A DNA stretch of 64,000 nt from Planctomycetota bacterium (GTDB lineage: Bacteria > Planctomycetota > UBA1135 > UBA2386). The DNA is taken from NCBI GenBank assembly GCA_020638695.1, contig JACKIB010000008.1, positions 1 through 64,000 of the forward strand, in the 5' to 3' direction. The position numbers and the translations under genes were made by a program. The notes beneath the pieces were generated by a model. It worked only from the letters and a program-made list of their open reading frames with translations, did no database searches and was not told the origin of the DNA. Below, piece by piece: positions 51,101-59,019 of this stretch. Position 1 is the first letter of the stretch. Every line of letters begins with the position of its first letter.

Positions 51101-52102
51101 GTGAAGAACCGACCGAACAAGCCCGTCACGCCGGTCCAAGCCACGCTGGCGGCGTTCGCGATCGGTCTGAGCAGCCTGCTGTACGTCGGCCTCGCACCAG
51201 CCAGCGCGTCGCCACCGGTGCCACCGGGCATGGATGCACCGCTCGAAGGACCGGCGGAGCCGATCCGCGCCGAAATCCACTCGCCGGTAGCGACGGTTCC
51301 GGCGGCCCCCGGACCCGGCGGTGCAGGCACGAGCGAGCCGGCGCGCGGCAGCGTGGCCCCGCCGGCGCCCCGCGTGCGACTCGACGTGTTCTGTTCACCC
51401 ACCGCGCACCGTTTGATCGGCGCCGCGCTCGAACGTGGCTTCGAACGGGCCCACCCGAACCACGACGTAGTGTTGCACCGCGCCGAAGACCGCGCCTGCC
51501 TCGATCACTTGCTGCTCGACGACGCGGACGTGGCTCTGGTCGGCTGCGAGCTCTCGGCCCGGGAACAGGGACACGGTCTCCAACAGCAGGTGGTGGGCCA
51601 CCGCATCCTGGCTCCGGTGATCCACCTGTCCAACCCGGTCCACTCGATCCGATACGAGCAGTTGCGCGACCTGGTGGAGGGCAAGGTGACTTCCTGGCAA
51701 CCGCTCGGCTGGTCGGACGATTCGATCGAACCGGTGTGCCTGCTCGGCAACACGGATGACGACGCCGCGGCACAGTGGATGCAGTTCCAGGGCAAGGCCG
51801 CCAACCTGGCCGTCTGTCTGCGCACGCCGGAAGAGGTCCTGGCACACGTCAGCAACCACCCGTTCGCGATCGGCCTGGTGCCGCTCGCCGCAGCACAGGG
51901 GTCCACCACCGTCCGGGGTCTCGAAGTCGATCGAGTGCGACCGACCCGCGACCAGTTGGAGCGCGGCGCGTGGCGTTTCGGGTGCACGTTCCGTGCGGTC
52001 ACCCGCAGCCACCCGGACGAGGCCATCCTCGCCTGGCTCGCCTACGTGCAGAGCAACGAAGCACGGTTGGTGCTCCGGCGCAGCATGACGCTGCCTCGCT
52101 GA
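51101..52102 (+). CDS. Exported PstS-like (phosphate-type) substrate-binding protein
   Basis: A 333-residue protein. A signal or anchor helix lies at about 14-32 (LAAFAIGLSSLLYVGLAPASA), an Ala/Pro-rich linker at 33-85, then a periplasmic binding-protein domain: LDVFCSPTAHRLIGAALERGFERAHPN, DADVALVGCELSAREQG, HRILAPVIHLSNPVHSIRYEQLRDLVEGKVTSWQPLG. The last block matches the hinge region of PstS-like proteins (ITxxQLxxIFxGxxxxW). No ABC permease or ATPase gene is nearby, so it may be an orphan sensor or part of a distant transporter. The GTG start was chosen at the signal sequence, with sequence before it non-coding in character. Confidence 0.8.
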   Translation: MKNRPNKPVTPVQATLAAFAIGLSSLLYVGLAPASASPPVPPGMDAPLEGPAEPIRAEIHSPVATVPAAPGPGGAGTSEPARGSVAPPAPRVRLDVFCSPTAHRLIGAALERGFERAHPNHDVVLHRAEDRACLDHLLLDDADVALVGCELSAREQGHGLQQQVVGHRILAPVIHLSNPVHSIRYEQLRDLVEGKVTSWQPLGWSDDSIEPVCLLGNTDDDAAAQWMQFQGKAANLAVCLRTPEEVLAHVSNHPFAIGLVPLAAAQGSTTVRGLEVDRVRPTRDQLERGAWRFGCTFRAVTRSHPDEAILAWLAYVQSNEARLVLRRSMTLPR

Positions 52103-52294
52103 ACGCGCGCGACCGTGCGATGCAACCCGAGGGGGCGACGCCTCCGACCGCCCTTCCTCTCGCCCACGAGCACGCGTAGCGGGGTCGCCGGCGGAAGCGC
52201 AACGCCCTGAACCCGGTGGAAGGCTCGTTTCGCGGTGCCTCGCGCCCTTCGGGCTTCCCAGCGACGAACGGACCGAGCTTTGGCGCGGCTCGGT

Positions 52295-53077
52295 TCAGAA
52301 GTTCAAGCCGACACCGACGTACCAGCCGTGCAGGTGCAGGTCGGTATCGAACTTCTGTGCATCGACGATGCCCCGCGCATCGATCTTGATGTAGCGGTAG
52401 CCGCCGAACACGTCGACGTTGGGGATCGGCCGGAAGCTGATCATTCCGTCGAGGTCGAGGAACACGCCCTTGGCGTCCTGCAGGCCCGCATTCATCCACC
52501 CGAGGCTGACCTCGGCGCCGACCGGCCCGACGTCGACCGCAGCGCGTGCGAACAGCATCGGGACTGGCGCGCGGTAGTCGGTGTTCTCGTAGCTGGTCGC
52601 CGGCGCGGGCAGCGGGTTCTTCGCGCGCACGTCCATGTCGATGTCGAAGTAGTCGAGACACACGCCCGCGGCGAGGTTGACCACCCCGAGGTCGAGCAGC
52701 GAGTAGGTGAGTGCACCCTTGGCGTTCACCGCCCCGAAACTGCTGTTGACCTCGGTCCCCGACGGCATGTCGCCGAACTGCGCCGACAAGCGCGAATCCG
52801 AGCGGTCCTTGTAGCGGAACCCCGACAGCTCCAGATTCCAATCGCTGGCGGTCAGGTCGAGCCGGAGGTACGGCGCACTCGCGTTGTCGAGACTGAAGCC
52901 ATCGCCGAGGTTGATCTTCACATCGGAGAGCTGCCGCGTGTGGGCCGCGTCCTCGAGCCCGAGATCGCCGCCCGGCGTGACGTGAAGGTATGCCGCGTGC
53001 ATCCGAACTCCCACCGGCGAGACGCAGGAGCACAGCACGGGCAGCAGGATGAGGGCGAGGCGGGTTCTCATGGGCAT
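52295..53077 (-). CDS. Putative outer-membrane beta-barrel protein with lipobox
   Basis: A 260-residue protein. The N-terminus LALILLPVLCSC has a short hydrophobic stretch ending in a lipobox-type Cys. The rest consists of alternating polar and hydrophobic strands separated by short turns (LRLDLTASDWNLELSGFRY, VFGGYRYIKIDARG) and ends in Phe (WYVGVGLNF), which are features of outer-membrane beta barrels. No family is recognised. Two in-frame ATG codons (53077 and 53071) are equally possible. The gene is convergent with the PstS-like gene, separated by 192 bases without a clear terminator. Confidence 0.75.
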   Translation of the reverse strand: MPMRTRLALILLPVLCSCVSPVGVRMHAAYLHVTPGGDLGLEDAAHTRQLSDVKINLGDGFSLDNASAPYLRLDLTASDWNLELSGFRYKDRSDSRLSAQFGDMPSGTEVNSSFGAVNAKGALTYSLLDLGVVNLAAGVCLDYFDIDMDVRAKNPLPAPATSYENTDYRAPVPMLFARAAVDVGPVGAEVSLGWMNAGLQDAKGVFLDLDGMISFRPIPNVDVFGGYRYIKIDARGIVDAQKFDTDLHLHGWYVGVGLNF

Positions 53078-53221
53078 GCCATCGATCGTTTGGCGTCTTT
53101 CACCATAGCAGATGGTGTGGGAATTCCCGACAGCACCGGAGCCCGGGTGGCTCGATCACCCGGCGGGCTCTTCGAGCCACGCATCCGCCCCACCCCATCG
53201 GCCGCACGACACGCACCGCGA

Positions 53222-54241
53222 TCAGGCGCCGGATACGCGTGGTAACAACAACAGCAACAATGCGAGGGGTTCCGGGACCGGTTCGCGGAGCTCCAACCGC
53301 TCCTGCCCCCATTCGGTGATCACCGCGCCGACCGGCCGACCGTCGATGGTCAGCGACTTGTCGCTGCGCCGCAGCTCGAGCGACTCCCCGCTACCGAGCT
53401 GCATGTGGATCGCGAACGGGTCCCAGGTGCCGAGGCGAGCCAGCACCACTCCGCGACGCTCGACCACCCACCGACCGGTGATCTGCAGTTCGGCGGAGGG
53501 CGATCCGCCATCCGATCCCTCGGCGCGCAGGACCGACACGCTGTCGTCCGGTTCGCGCTGCACTTGGAACTCGTGGATCCCGGTGGTCAGCAGGGTGCAG
53601 TTGCCGCGCGCCAACTCGATGTCGTGCTTGGCACGGAGCACCATGTGCTGCCACGGGAACAAATCGGCCCAGGTCCACGCCGCCAGGTAGCGCAGGTCAT
53701 CCTCGCCGGCCACCGAACACAGCGACCCGGCGGCGAACCGCTCGACGTGCGCAACCAGCCGTTCGAACTCGTCCTCGATCGCCAACGCCGGGATCGAGAC
53801 AAACGCCTCGCAATCGTGCTTCGCGCCGCGGAACCCCCAGCCGAGCGTGACGCCGGGCGGCGAAGTGTGCAGCTCGATTCCACCGAGCGCCCGCAGGGGC
53901 AGCGACACGCGACGGCTGTCGCCGAAGCGCGGTGCCCATTCGACCTCGAACGACTCGGGTCCGAGTTCGCACCAAGTCGTCAGGCGTCGCTGCACCCTGG
54001 TGAGCAGGCGGAACGACAGCACCGCGACGCCGATCATCACCACCGCAGACACCGCGATCGTGATCGCCTGATGGACACCGGATCGGTGCAGGATCCAACC
54101 GACCAAGCCCGCAGACGCCGTGCTGCTGATGGCCGCTGCGCCGATCGCGAAACCCAACGACGGCGCGCGGGCCAAGGCGTTGTCCGACTGGTGCCGCCCG
54201 AGCACCAACCGGTCGGGGTCGCTGCGCGCCGCTTCGCCCAC
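53222..54241 (-). CDS. Membrane protein of unknown function, last gene of the purF operon
   Basis: A 339-residue protein with two membrane helices near 23-45 and 55-78 (GFAIGAAAISSTASAGLVGWIL, AITIAVSAVVMIGVAVLSFRLL) and a soluble C-terminal part of about 250 residues with many beta strands. I recognise no family. The GTG start lies five bases after the stop of the MobA-like gene, with GAGGA overlapping that stop as ribosome binding site; GTG at 54205 is an alternative. It ends in a Leu/Pro-rich stretch (PEPLALLLLLLPRV) that resembles a PEP-CTERM or VPLPA-type tail but lacks the following Arg cluster in full form. Confidence 0.7.
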   Translation of the reverse strand: MGEAARSDPDRLVLGRHQSDNALARAPSLGFAIGAAAISSTASAGLVGWILHRSGVHQAITIAVSAVVMIGVAVLSFRLLTRVQRRLTTWCELGPESFEVEWAPRFGDSRRVSLPLRALGGIELHTSPPGVTLGWGFRGAKHDCEAFVSIPALAIEDEFERLVAHVERFAAGSLCSVAGEDDLRYLAAWTWADLFPWQHMVLRAKHDIELARGNCTLLTTGIHEFQVQREPDDSVSVLRAEGSDGGSPSAELQITGRWVVERRGVVLARLGTWDPFAIHMQLGSGESLELRRSDKSLTIDGRPVGAVITEWGQERLELREPVPEPLALLLLLLPRVSGA

Positions 54242-54246
54242 CGTCC

Positions 54247-54810
54247 TCAGCCGATCTCCGCGCGCGCTGCCGCGAGGTCTTCGGGAGTGTCCAGGTCGCG
54301 GTGGATCCACGCATCGGTGACCGGCACCGCGACGATCCGAACCGGATCGCGACCCACCACGTCGCGCAACGTCACGATGTCGCCGTTCACTTCGCATGCG
54401 ACCGCACGCGACAGACCGATCGGATGGCCCGGACGTCCCTCGGACACCGGAAGCGCCACCGCGGCACCGCGGTGCAGCGCCGCCAGCAACGCGGAGACCG
54501 TCGCCTCGGCGACCATCGCGTGATCGACCGGGAACACCAACACGGCGCGGCACTCGGGAGGTAGCGCGCGCACCCCGGCACGCACGCTCTCGACCATGTC
54601 CGAGCCTTCGCTGAGCACCGACTCGGCGGCGAGCCCGTCGGGGAGCGGCGCCGCTCCTCGGGAACGCACCACGGTGACACCGGCCACACCGCCGGCGCGG
54701 CAGATCCGCACCACCCGTTCGACCGCGGATTCACCACCCAGCAGCAGCAACGCCTTGTCCGCGCCCATCCGCCGTCCTCGCCCCGCCGCCAGAACCACCG
54801 CGTGCGCCAC
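54247..54810 (-). CDS. MobA-like nucleotidyltransferase (MocA/CoxI-type)
   Basis: A 187-residue nucleotidyltransferase. The signature VLAAGRGRRMGADKALLLLGG is at the N-terminus, followed by VFPVDHAMVAEATVSALL and GHPIGLSRA, typical of molybdenum cofactor cytidylyl- or guanylyltransferases and of sugar nucleotidyltransferases. DLDTPEDL near the C-terminus matches the molybdopterin group. It might attach CMP or GMP to molybdopterin, but no other molybdenum-cofactor gene is here. It lies six bases after the flavin reductase gene on the same strand, so it belongs to the purF operon. Confidence 0.85.
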   Translation of the reverse strand: MAHAVVLAAGRGRRMGADKALLLLGGESAVERVVRICRAGGVAGVTVVRSRGAAPLPDGLAAESVLSEGSDMVESVRAGVRALPPECRAVLVFPVDHAMVAEATVSALLAALHRGAAVALPVSEGRPGHPIGLSRAVACEVNGDIVTLRDVVGRDPVRIVAVPVTDAWIHRDLDTPEDLAAARAEIG

Positions 54811-54816
54811 CTTCGG

Positions 54817-55299
54817 TCAGTAGCTCAGACCGTTCTTGCGGGTGTGCGTCAACGGAGCCTCGGCCAGGTCGGCACACGATCCCGACAGCACCTCGCCGCA
54901 CACGATCACGTGGTCCGACCAGGCGGTCTCGCCCAGCACGCGACACACCAGATGTGCATGCGCCTGCGGCAGGAAAGGCACACCGCACTCGGCGAATCGC
55001 GTGTCGATGCCGGCGAACGCGTTCTCGCCGGGGCCGAAGCCGCGCGCGAAGTGCTTCATCAGCGCCATGCTGGATGGAGCGAGCACCGAGATGCAGAAGT
55101 GTCCGCACCGGGCGAGCAGCTCGCGAATCGGTCGGTCGCGCTGCACCGCGACAGTGACCGCGGGCGGCGCGAAACCCGCCTGCATCACCCACGAGCCGAG
55201 GAACCCCGTGGCGGCATCGCCGGTCCCGGTGGTTACCACGTAGAGGCCGCTCGACACCCGTCCGAGCGCCGCGGCCAGGTCGCGCGGCGCGTCGCTCAC
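54817..55299 (-). CDS. Flavin reductase-like (FMN-binding split barrel) protein
   Basis: A 160-residue protein of the flavin reductase family, which uses NAD(P)H to reduce FMN or FAD for a partner monooxygenase, or binds flavin in rubredoxin-type systems. Family segments are GRVSSGLYVVTTGTGDAATGFLGSWVMQAGFAPP, VTVAVQRDRPIRELL, and FCISVLAPSSMALMKHFARGF. Its GTG overlaps the purF TGA (GTGA), which means it is translated with purF. No monooxygenase is nearby. The link to purine synthesis is not obvious; the grouping may be only transcriptional. Confidence 0.86.
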   Translation of the reverse strand: MSDAPRDLAAALGRVSSGLYVVTTGTGDAATGFLGSWVMQAGFAPPAVTVAVQRDRPIRELLARCGHFCISVLAPSSMALMKHFARGFGPGENAFAGIDTRFAECGVPFLPQAHAHLVCRVLGETAWSDHVIVCGEVLSGSCADLAEAPLTHTRKNGLSY

Positions 55300-56774
55300 G
55301 AACCACCCCCCGAGTCCGTGCCTGCAGCCGACAGCCGGTCGTGCTCGATGTCGTGCAGCATCTCCTGGGTCACGTCGCCGGTCGGGTACTCGCCCGCGAA
55401 ACACGCCTTGCAGAACTCGATCTCGTGCGCGGCATGGGCATTGGTCGCCGCCACCATGTCGTCGATGGTCTGGAACAGCAGGTAGTCACAGCCCAGTTCC
55501 TCGGCGACCTGCTCGACGCTCCTGTCGAGCGCGATGAAGTCCCGCTTGGTCGACATGTCGATGCCGTACAGGCACGGGTGAAGCAGCGGCGGTGAGTACG
55601 ACGCCAGGTAGACCTTCGCGGCGCCCATCTGGCGGGCGATCTTCACCAACTGACGGCTGGTGTGCCCACGGACGATCGAGTCGTCGACGATCAGCACCCG
55701 CTTGCCCTCGAACTCCGAGCGGATCGGATTCAGCTTGTCGCGCACCGAGTCACGGCGCAGTTCGTCGTTGGCCATGATGAAGGTTCGGCCGACATAGCGG
55801 TTCTTCACCAAACCCTCGCGGTACGGCACACCCAGCTCTTCGGCCATGGTCTGCGCCGCGGTGCGGGCGGACTCGGGCACCGGCATCACGGCGTCGACCT
55901 CGAGGCCGGTTTCACGCCACGCCGCAGCGAGTCGCTTGCCGGACTCGAGCCGCGCTTCGTACACCGAGATCCCGTCCAAGGTGCTGTCGGGACGGGCGAA
56001 GTACATGTACTCGAAGATGCACGGGCGATGCGGGCGGTCGCCGACCTGGAAGAACTGCGGCTTCCTCGCCTCGTCGATCCACAACAGCTCGCCGGCCGCC
56101 AGGTCGCGGTGCCGCTCGAAGCCCGCGACATCGAGAACCACGGACTCCGAAGCAACCGCGAAGGTGGGGCCGTCCGGGTCGTGCCGCTCGCCCATGATGA
56201 TCGGCTTGATGCCGTACGGGTCGCGGAACGCGAACATCCCGGCGCCGGCGATGTAGCCGACCACCGAGTAGGCACCCTTCACCACGCGGAACACCTCGGC
56301 CACCGCCGCCTGCAGCGCCTGCGGCGTGATCGGATCGCTGCCGCGCGCCGCGACCAGCGCCCCGGCGAACACGTAGAGCACCGCCTCGAGGTCGCAATCG
56401 CTGTGCAGGTGGATGTTGCGCTGCCGAAAGTAGGTGCGCTTGAGCTGCTGGAAGTTGGTGACGTTGCCGTTGTGGGCCATCGCGATCCCGAGCGGGAAAT
56501 CGATGGTGAACGGCTGCACGTCGGTTCCGCTTCCGGTGCCCACGGTCGGGTAGCGCACGTGGGCGACCACCGCCGGACCGGCCAGGCGTTTCAGATGCTT
56601 CTGCTGGAACACCTCACGGACCAGTCCCAGCCCCTTCTTGGTCTCGAACTTCTTGTCGAATGCGACCACGCCGGCCGCATCCTGTCCGCGGTGCTGGATC
56701 GCCAGCAGCCCGCTCAACGCATCGCGTACGACGTCGGACCCCGGGGGACCGAAGATCGAGATGAATCCACACAT
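55296..56774 (-). CDS. purF: Amidophosphoribosyltransferase
   Basis: A 492-residue enzyme for the first committed step of purine synthesis, PRPP plus glutamine to phosphoribosylamine. The chain begins MCGFISIFG with Cys2 as the glutaminase nucleophile, so there is no propeptide. LLAIQHRGQDAAG and GIAMAHNGNVTN belong to the glutaminase domain. The PRPP loop is VLIVDDSIVRGHTSRQL. Four cysteines in CIFEYMYFARPDS, CLYGIDM and FCKACF have the positions of the 4Fe-4S ligands in the Bacillus-type enzyme, so an iron-sulfur form is likely. It leads an operon of four minus-strand genes. Confidence 0.97.
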   Translation of the reverse strand: MCGFISIFGPPGSDVVRDALSGLLAIQHRGQDAAGVVAFDKKFETKKGLGLVREVFQQKHLKRLAGPAVVAHVRYPTVGTGSGTDVQPFTIDFPLGIAMAHNGNVTNFQQLKRTYFRQRNIHLHSDCDLEAVLYVFAGALVAARGSDPITPQALQAAVAEVFRVVKGAYSVVGYIAGAGMFAFRDPYGIKPIIMGERHDPDGPTFAVASESVVLDVAGFERHRDLAAGELLWIDEARKPQFFQVGDRPHRPCIFEYMYFARPDSTLDGISVYEARLESGKRLAAAWRETGLEVDAVMPVPESARTAAQTMAEELGVPYREGLVKNRYVGRTFIMANDELRRDSVRDKLNPIRSEFEGKRVLIVDDSIVRGHTSRQLVKIARQMGAAKVYLASYSPPLLHPCLYGIDMSTKRDFIALDRSVEQVAEELGCDYLLFQTIDDMVAATNAHAAHEIEFCKACFAGEYPTGDVTQEMLHDIEHDRLSAAGTDSGGGS

Positions 56775-56907
56775 GCTGCGGCTCGGCTGGGACGGTGGCG
56801 CGGGAAACGCTCAATCTAGGAGCCACCGGCGCGGAAAGCTACAACCATGCACCAGTGCCCGCGCCCGGCGATTCGCGACGGACTCCGGACGCGGGGCAAG
56901 AGCGACC

Positions 56908-57801
56908 ATGACCAACCTGTGCAACGTCGACGGCCGCATCGTGCCGGAAGCCGAGGCCACCGTGTCGGTGATGGACCGGGGTTTCTTGTTCGGCGACTCG
57001 GTCTACGAAGTCATCCGGACCAGGGCCGGGATCCCGTTCGCTTGGCCGGAGCACCTGGCGCGGCTGCACCGTTCCGCTGCCGGCCTGATGCTCGAGTTGG
57101 ACCTCAGTGACGGAGCGCTGACGCGGCGGCTGGTCGACACCCTCGCGGCGGCCGGCAATCGGGACAGCTACGTGCGGGTGATCGTGACGCGGGGTCGCGG
57201 CACCGCACCGAACATCGACGTGTCGTACGCCACCGGACCGAACACCTGCGTGATCCTGGTGCGCGAACTGCCGCCCAGGCGCAGCGGCCCATCCCACTTG
57301 GCGATCGTGCCGCGCCAGCGCCTGCCCGGCCACGCGCTCGACCCATCGATCAAGAGCGGCAGCTACGTCCACAACGTGATGGGCCTGGCGGAGGCGCGTT
57401 CGCGCGGCGCCACCGACTGCTTGTTCGTCAACACCGATGGCCGCCTGTCCGAGGCGTCGACCGCGAACCTGTGGATCATCAGCGGTGACACGGTGGTCAC
57501 GCCGCCGCTGAGCGCCGGGTTGCTGGCGGGCGTGACCCGCGGCCTGGTGCTCGAGATGTGCTCGCGCGAGGGGATTCCCTGTGTCGAGCGGGATCTGTTC
57601 GAGTCGGACGTGCGCGGCGCCGACGCGGTGTTCCTCACCGCGACGCTGCGCGACATCGCGCCGGTCGACATCCTCGACGGTGCGCCGGTGCGCCACAGCG
57701 CACTGCTCGCCGAGCTGCAGGCGAAGTTCACCGCATTCTGCGACGCGCGGGCGGAGCAGGTCTACCGCCCGGCGATCGACGCACTCGTGGCGAGTCCCTG
57801 A
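56908..57801 (+). CDS. Class IV aminotransferase (D-amino acid/branched-chain/PabC type)
   Basis: A 297-residue PLP enzyme of fold type IV. The opening NVDGRIVPEAEATVSVMDRGFLFGDSVYEVIRT is diagnostic. The PLP Lys is in SIKSGSYVHNVMGLAEA, and LSEASTANLWII follows. Members include D-amino acid aminotransferase, branched-chain aminotransferase and aminodeoxychorismate lyase; the sequence does not let me choose with confidence. It starts divergently from purF, 133 bases apart, and a piece resembling the second-type end of repeat B (GACTCCGGACGCGGGGCA, near 56880) lies in between. Repeat A3 follows the gene. Confidence 0.88.
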   Translation: MTNLCNVDGRIVPEAEATVSVMDRGFLFGDSVYEVIRTRAGIPFAWPEHLARLHRSAAGLMLELDLSDGALTRRLVDTLAAAGNRDSYVRVIVTRGRGTAPNIDVSYATGPNTCVILVRELPPRRSGPSHLAIVPRQRLPGHALDPSIKSGSYVHNVMGLAEARSRGATDCLFVNTDGRLSEASTANLWIISGDTVVTPPLSAGLLAGVTRGLVLEMCSREGIPCVERDLFESDVRGADAVFLTATLRDIAPVDILDGAPVRHSALLAELQAKFTAFCDARAEQVYRPAIDALVASP

Positions 57802-57822
57802 CGGTCGGTTCGACCGGCTCGG

Positions 57823-57989
57823 CTGGACTCTGCGCCACGGAAGGGCGATTCAGGAGGTGCGTGGTTTTCGGCGCAGGTCGCCGCCCGAAGGCGCAGCCAA
57901 ATCGGTGGATTCGGCGAGGCTTGCGGGGGGTGACGGGTGCTGGAAGGCGCGGATCTCATGGGTTGTCATCCCGTGGCGCAGATTCCTAG
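57823..57989 (-). repeat. Repeat family A, copy 3 (inverted)
   Basis: 167 bp with ends CTGGACTCTGCGCCACGG and CCCGTGGCGCAGATTCCTAG. On the minus strand it aligns with copy 1 almost throughout, including GGATGACAACCC, CCAGCACCCGTCACCCCCCG and GGCGGCGACCTGCGCCGAA. The following 200 bases up to coaX hold no gene that I can support. Confidence 0.87.
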
Positions 57990-58177
57990 CAACACGAACG
58001 ATGCCCCCCGCCGGGTCGTCCCCAAACTTGCTGGCTACACCGATCTGGCGGCGACACGGCGAAGCAGCACCGGCCTGCAGCAAGCGCTTTCGCTGGCCGA
58101 TCCCTCCGAGCATGAAGCGGCGTCCGCCCGCGGGCACTCGGCGCGACGGCCAGGCGCGCAGCACCGTCCACAGCGCC

Positions 58178-58183
58178 TATGCT
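58178..58183 (+). promoter_or_regulatory. Candidate -10 element of coaX (leaderless)
   Basis: TATGCT lies 8 bases before the GTG start of coaX. No clear -35 box is seen. Confidence 0.4.
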
Positions 58184-58191
58184 GTCGCCCC

Positions 58192-58986
58192 GTGGCCACC
58201 TTGCTGCCCCCCTTCCGCGACCCGGTGCCGTGGCGCCGACTCGACGTCCGACTGCTGACCGTCGACTGCGGCAACAGCACGCTGGACTGCATGGTGCACG
58301 ACGACGAGCCAGCCCACCGGTCGCAGCTCGGGCACACCGACCGAGGTGCGCTCGCGGCTCTGCTCGAACGCGCGCCCTGCGCCATCGCAGCGACTTCGAA
58401 CGTCGCCGGCGGACTCGACACACTCGCCGCGCTGGCCGCGGAGCGGCGCATCCCGTTCGCGGTCGCCGGGCACCAGCTGCCCTGTCCGCTGGAGTCCGAC
58501 TACACCACCCCGGCGACCTTGGGTAGCGACCGCTGGGTCGCGGCGTTCGCCGCGCACCACGGGTTCGGCGAAGCGTGCGTCGTGGTCGACTGTGGCACCG
58601 CGGTCACCATCGACCTGGTCGACGCGAACGGGCGGTTCCGCGGCGGGATGATCGCGCCCGGGGCGGCCACCATGGCGTTCGGCCTGGCGCAGCGCGCGCC
58701 GGTCTTGCCAGCCGCGGACCTCGGCGCGGTGCCGCTCGCCGTGCCACGCAGCTCCAAGGACGCGGTCAGCAGCGGCGTCCTGCACGCCTTCTGCGGGGTA
58801 GTCGAGCGCGCGGTGCGCGCGCTGGCGGACGCGGCCGACGACCCGCAGCTGCGCGTCGTGCTCACCGGCGGGGAAGCGGCGATCTACGCCAAGCACGGCA
58901 CGCTGCCGGTGACCCCGGTGCCCGATCTCGTGCACCGCGGACTGGTCGAGCTGTGGTCGCGGCTCCAACCGCAGTCCAACGGCTGA
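58192..58986 (+). CDS. coaX: Type III pantothenate kinase
   Basis: A 264-residue enzyme that phosphorylates pantothenate, the first step of coenzyme A synthesis. It belongs to the ASKHA-fold type III group: the phosphate-binding loop LLTVDCGNST lies at 21-30, the substrate segment TTPATLGSDRWVAAFAAHHGF is at about 104-124, then VVVDCGTAVTIDLVDANGRFRGGMIAPG with the second nucleotide-binding motif. Type III enzymes need a monovalent cation and do not respond to CoA feedback. The GTG start fits the domain edge and the nearby -10 motif. It is convergent with the CBM9/MBL gene, 33 bases apart. Confidence 0.93.
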   Translation: MATLLPPFRDPVPWRRLDVRLLTVDCGNSTLDCMVHDDEPAHRSQLGHTDRGALAALLERAPCAIAATSNVAGGLDTLAALAAERRIPFAVAGHQLPCPLESDYTTPATLGSDRWVAAFAAHHGFGEACVVVDCGTAVTIDLVDANGRFRGGMIAPGAATMAFGLAQRAPVLPAADLGAVPLAVPRSSKDAVSSGVLHAFCGVVERAVRALADAADDPQLRVVLTGGEAAIYAKHGTLPVTPVPDLVHRGLVELWSRLQPQSNG

Positions 58987-59019
58987 CGACCGCGCTGCGG
59001 ACGGTGCGATCGGCCGCGC

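Noticed and set aside
53222..53290. PEP-CTERM sorting signal at the end of the purF-operon membrane protein
   Set aside because: PEP and a Leu-rich stretch are present, but the hydrophobic run is short and the following Arg cluster is minimal; the protein already has two N-terminal membrane helices.
56860..56902. Seventh B element before the class IV aminotransferase gene
   Set aside because: Only about 18 bases resemble the second-type terminus (GACTCCGGACGCGGGGCA); there is no core or partner end, so it is too short to call a copy.
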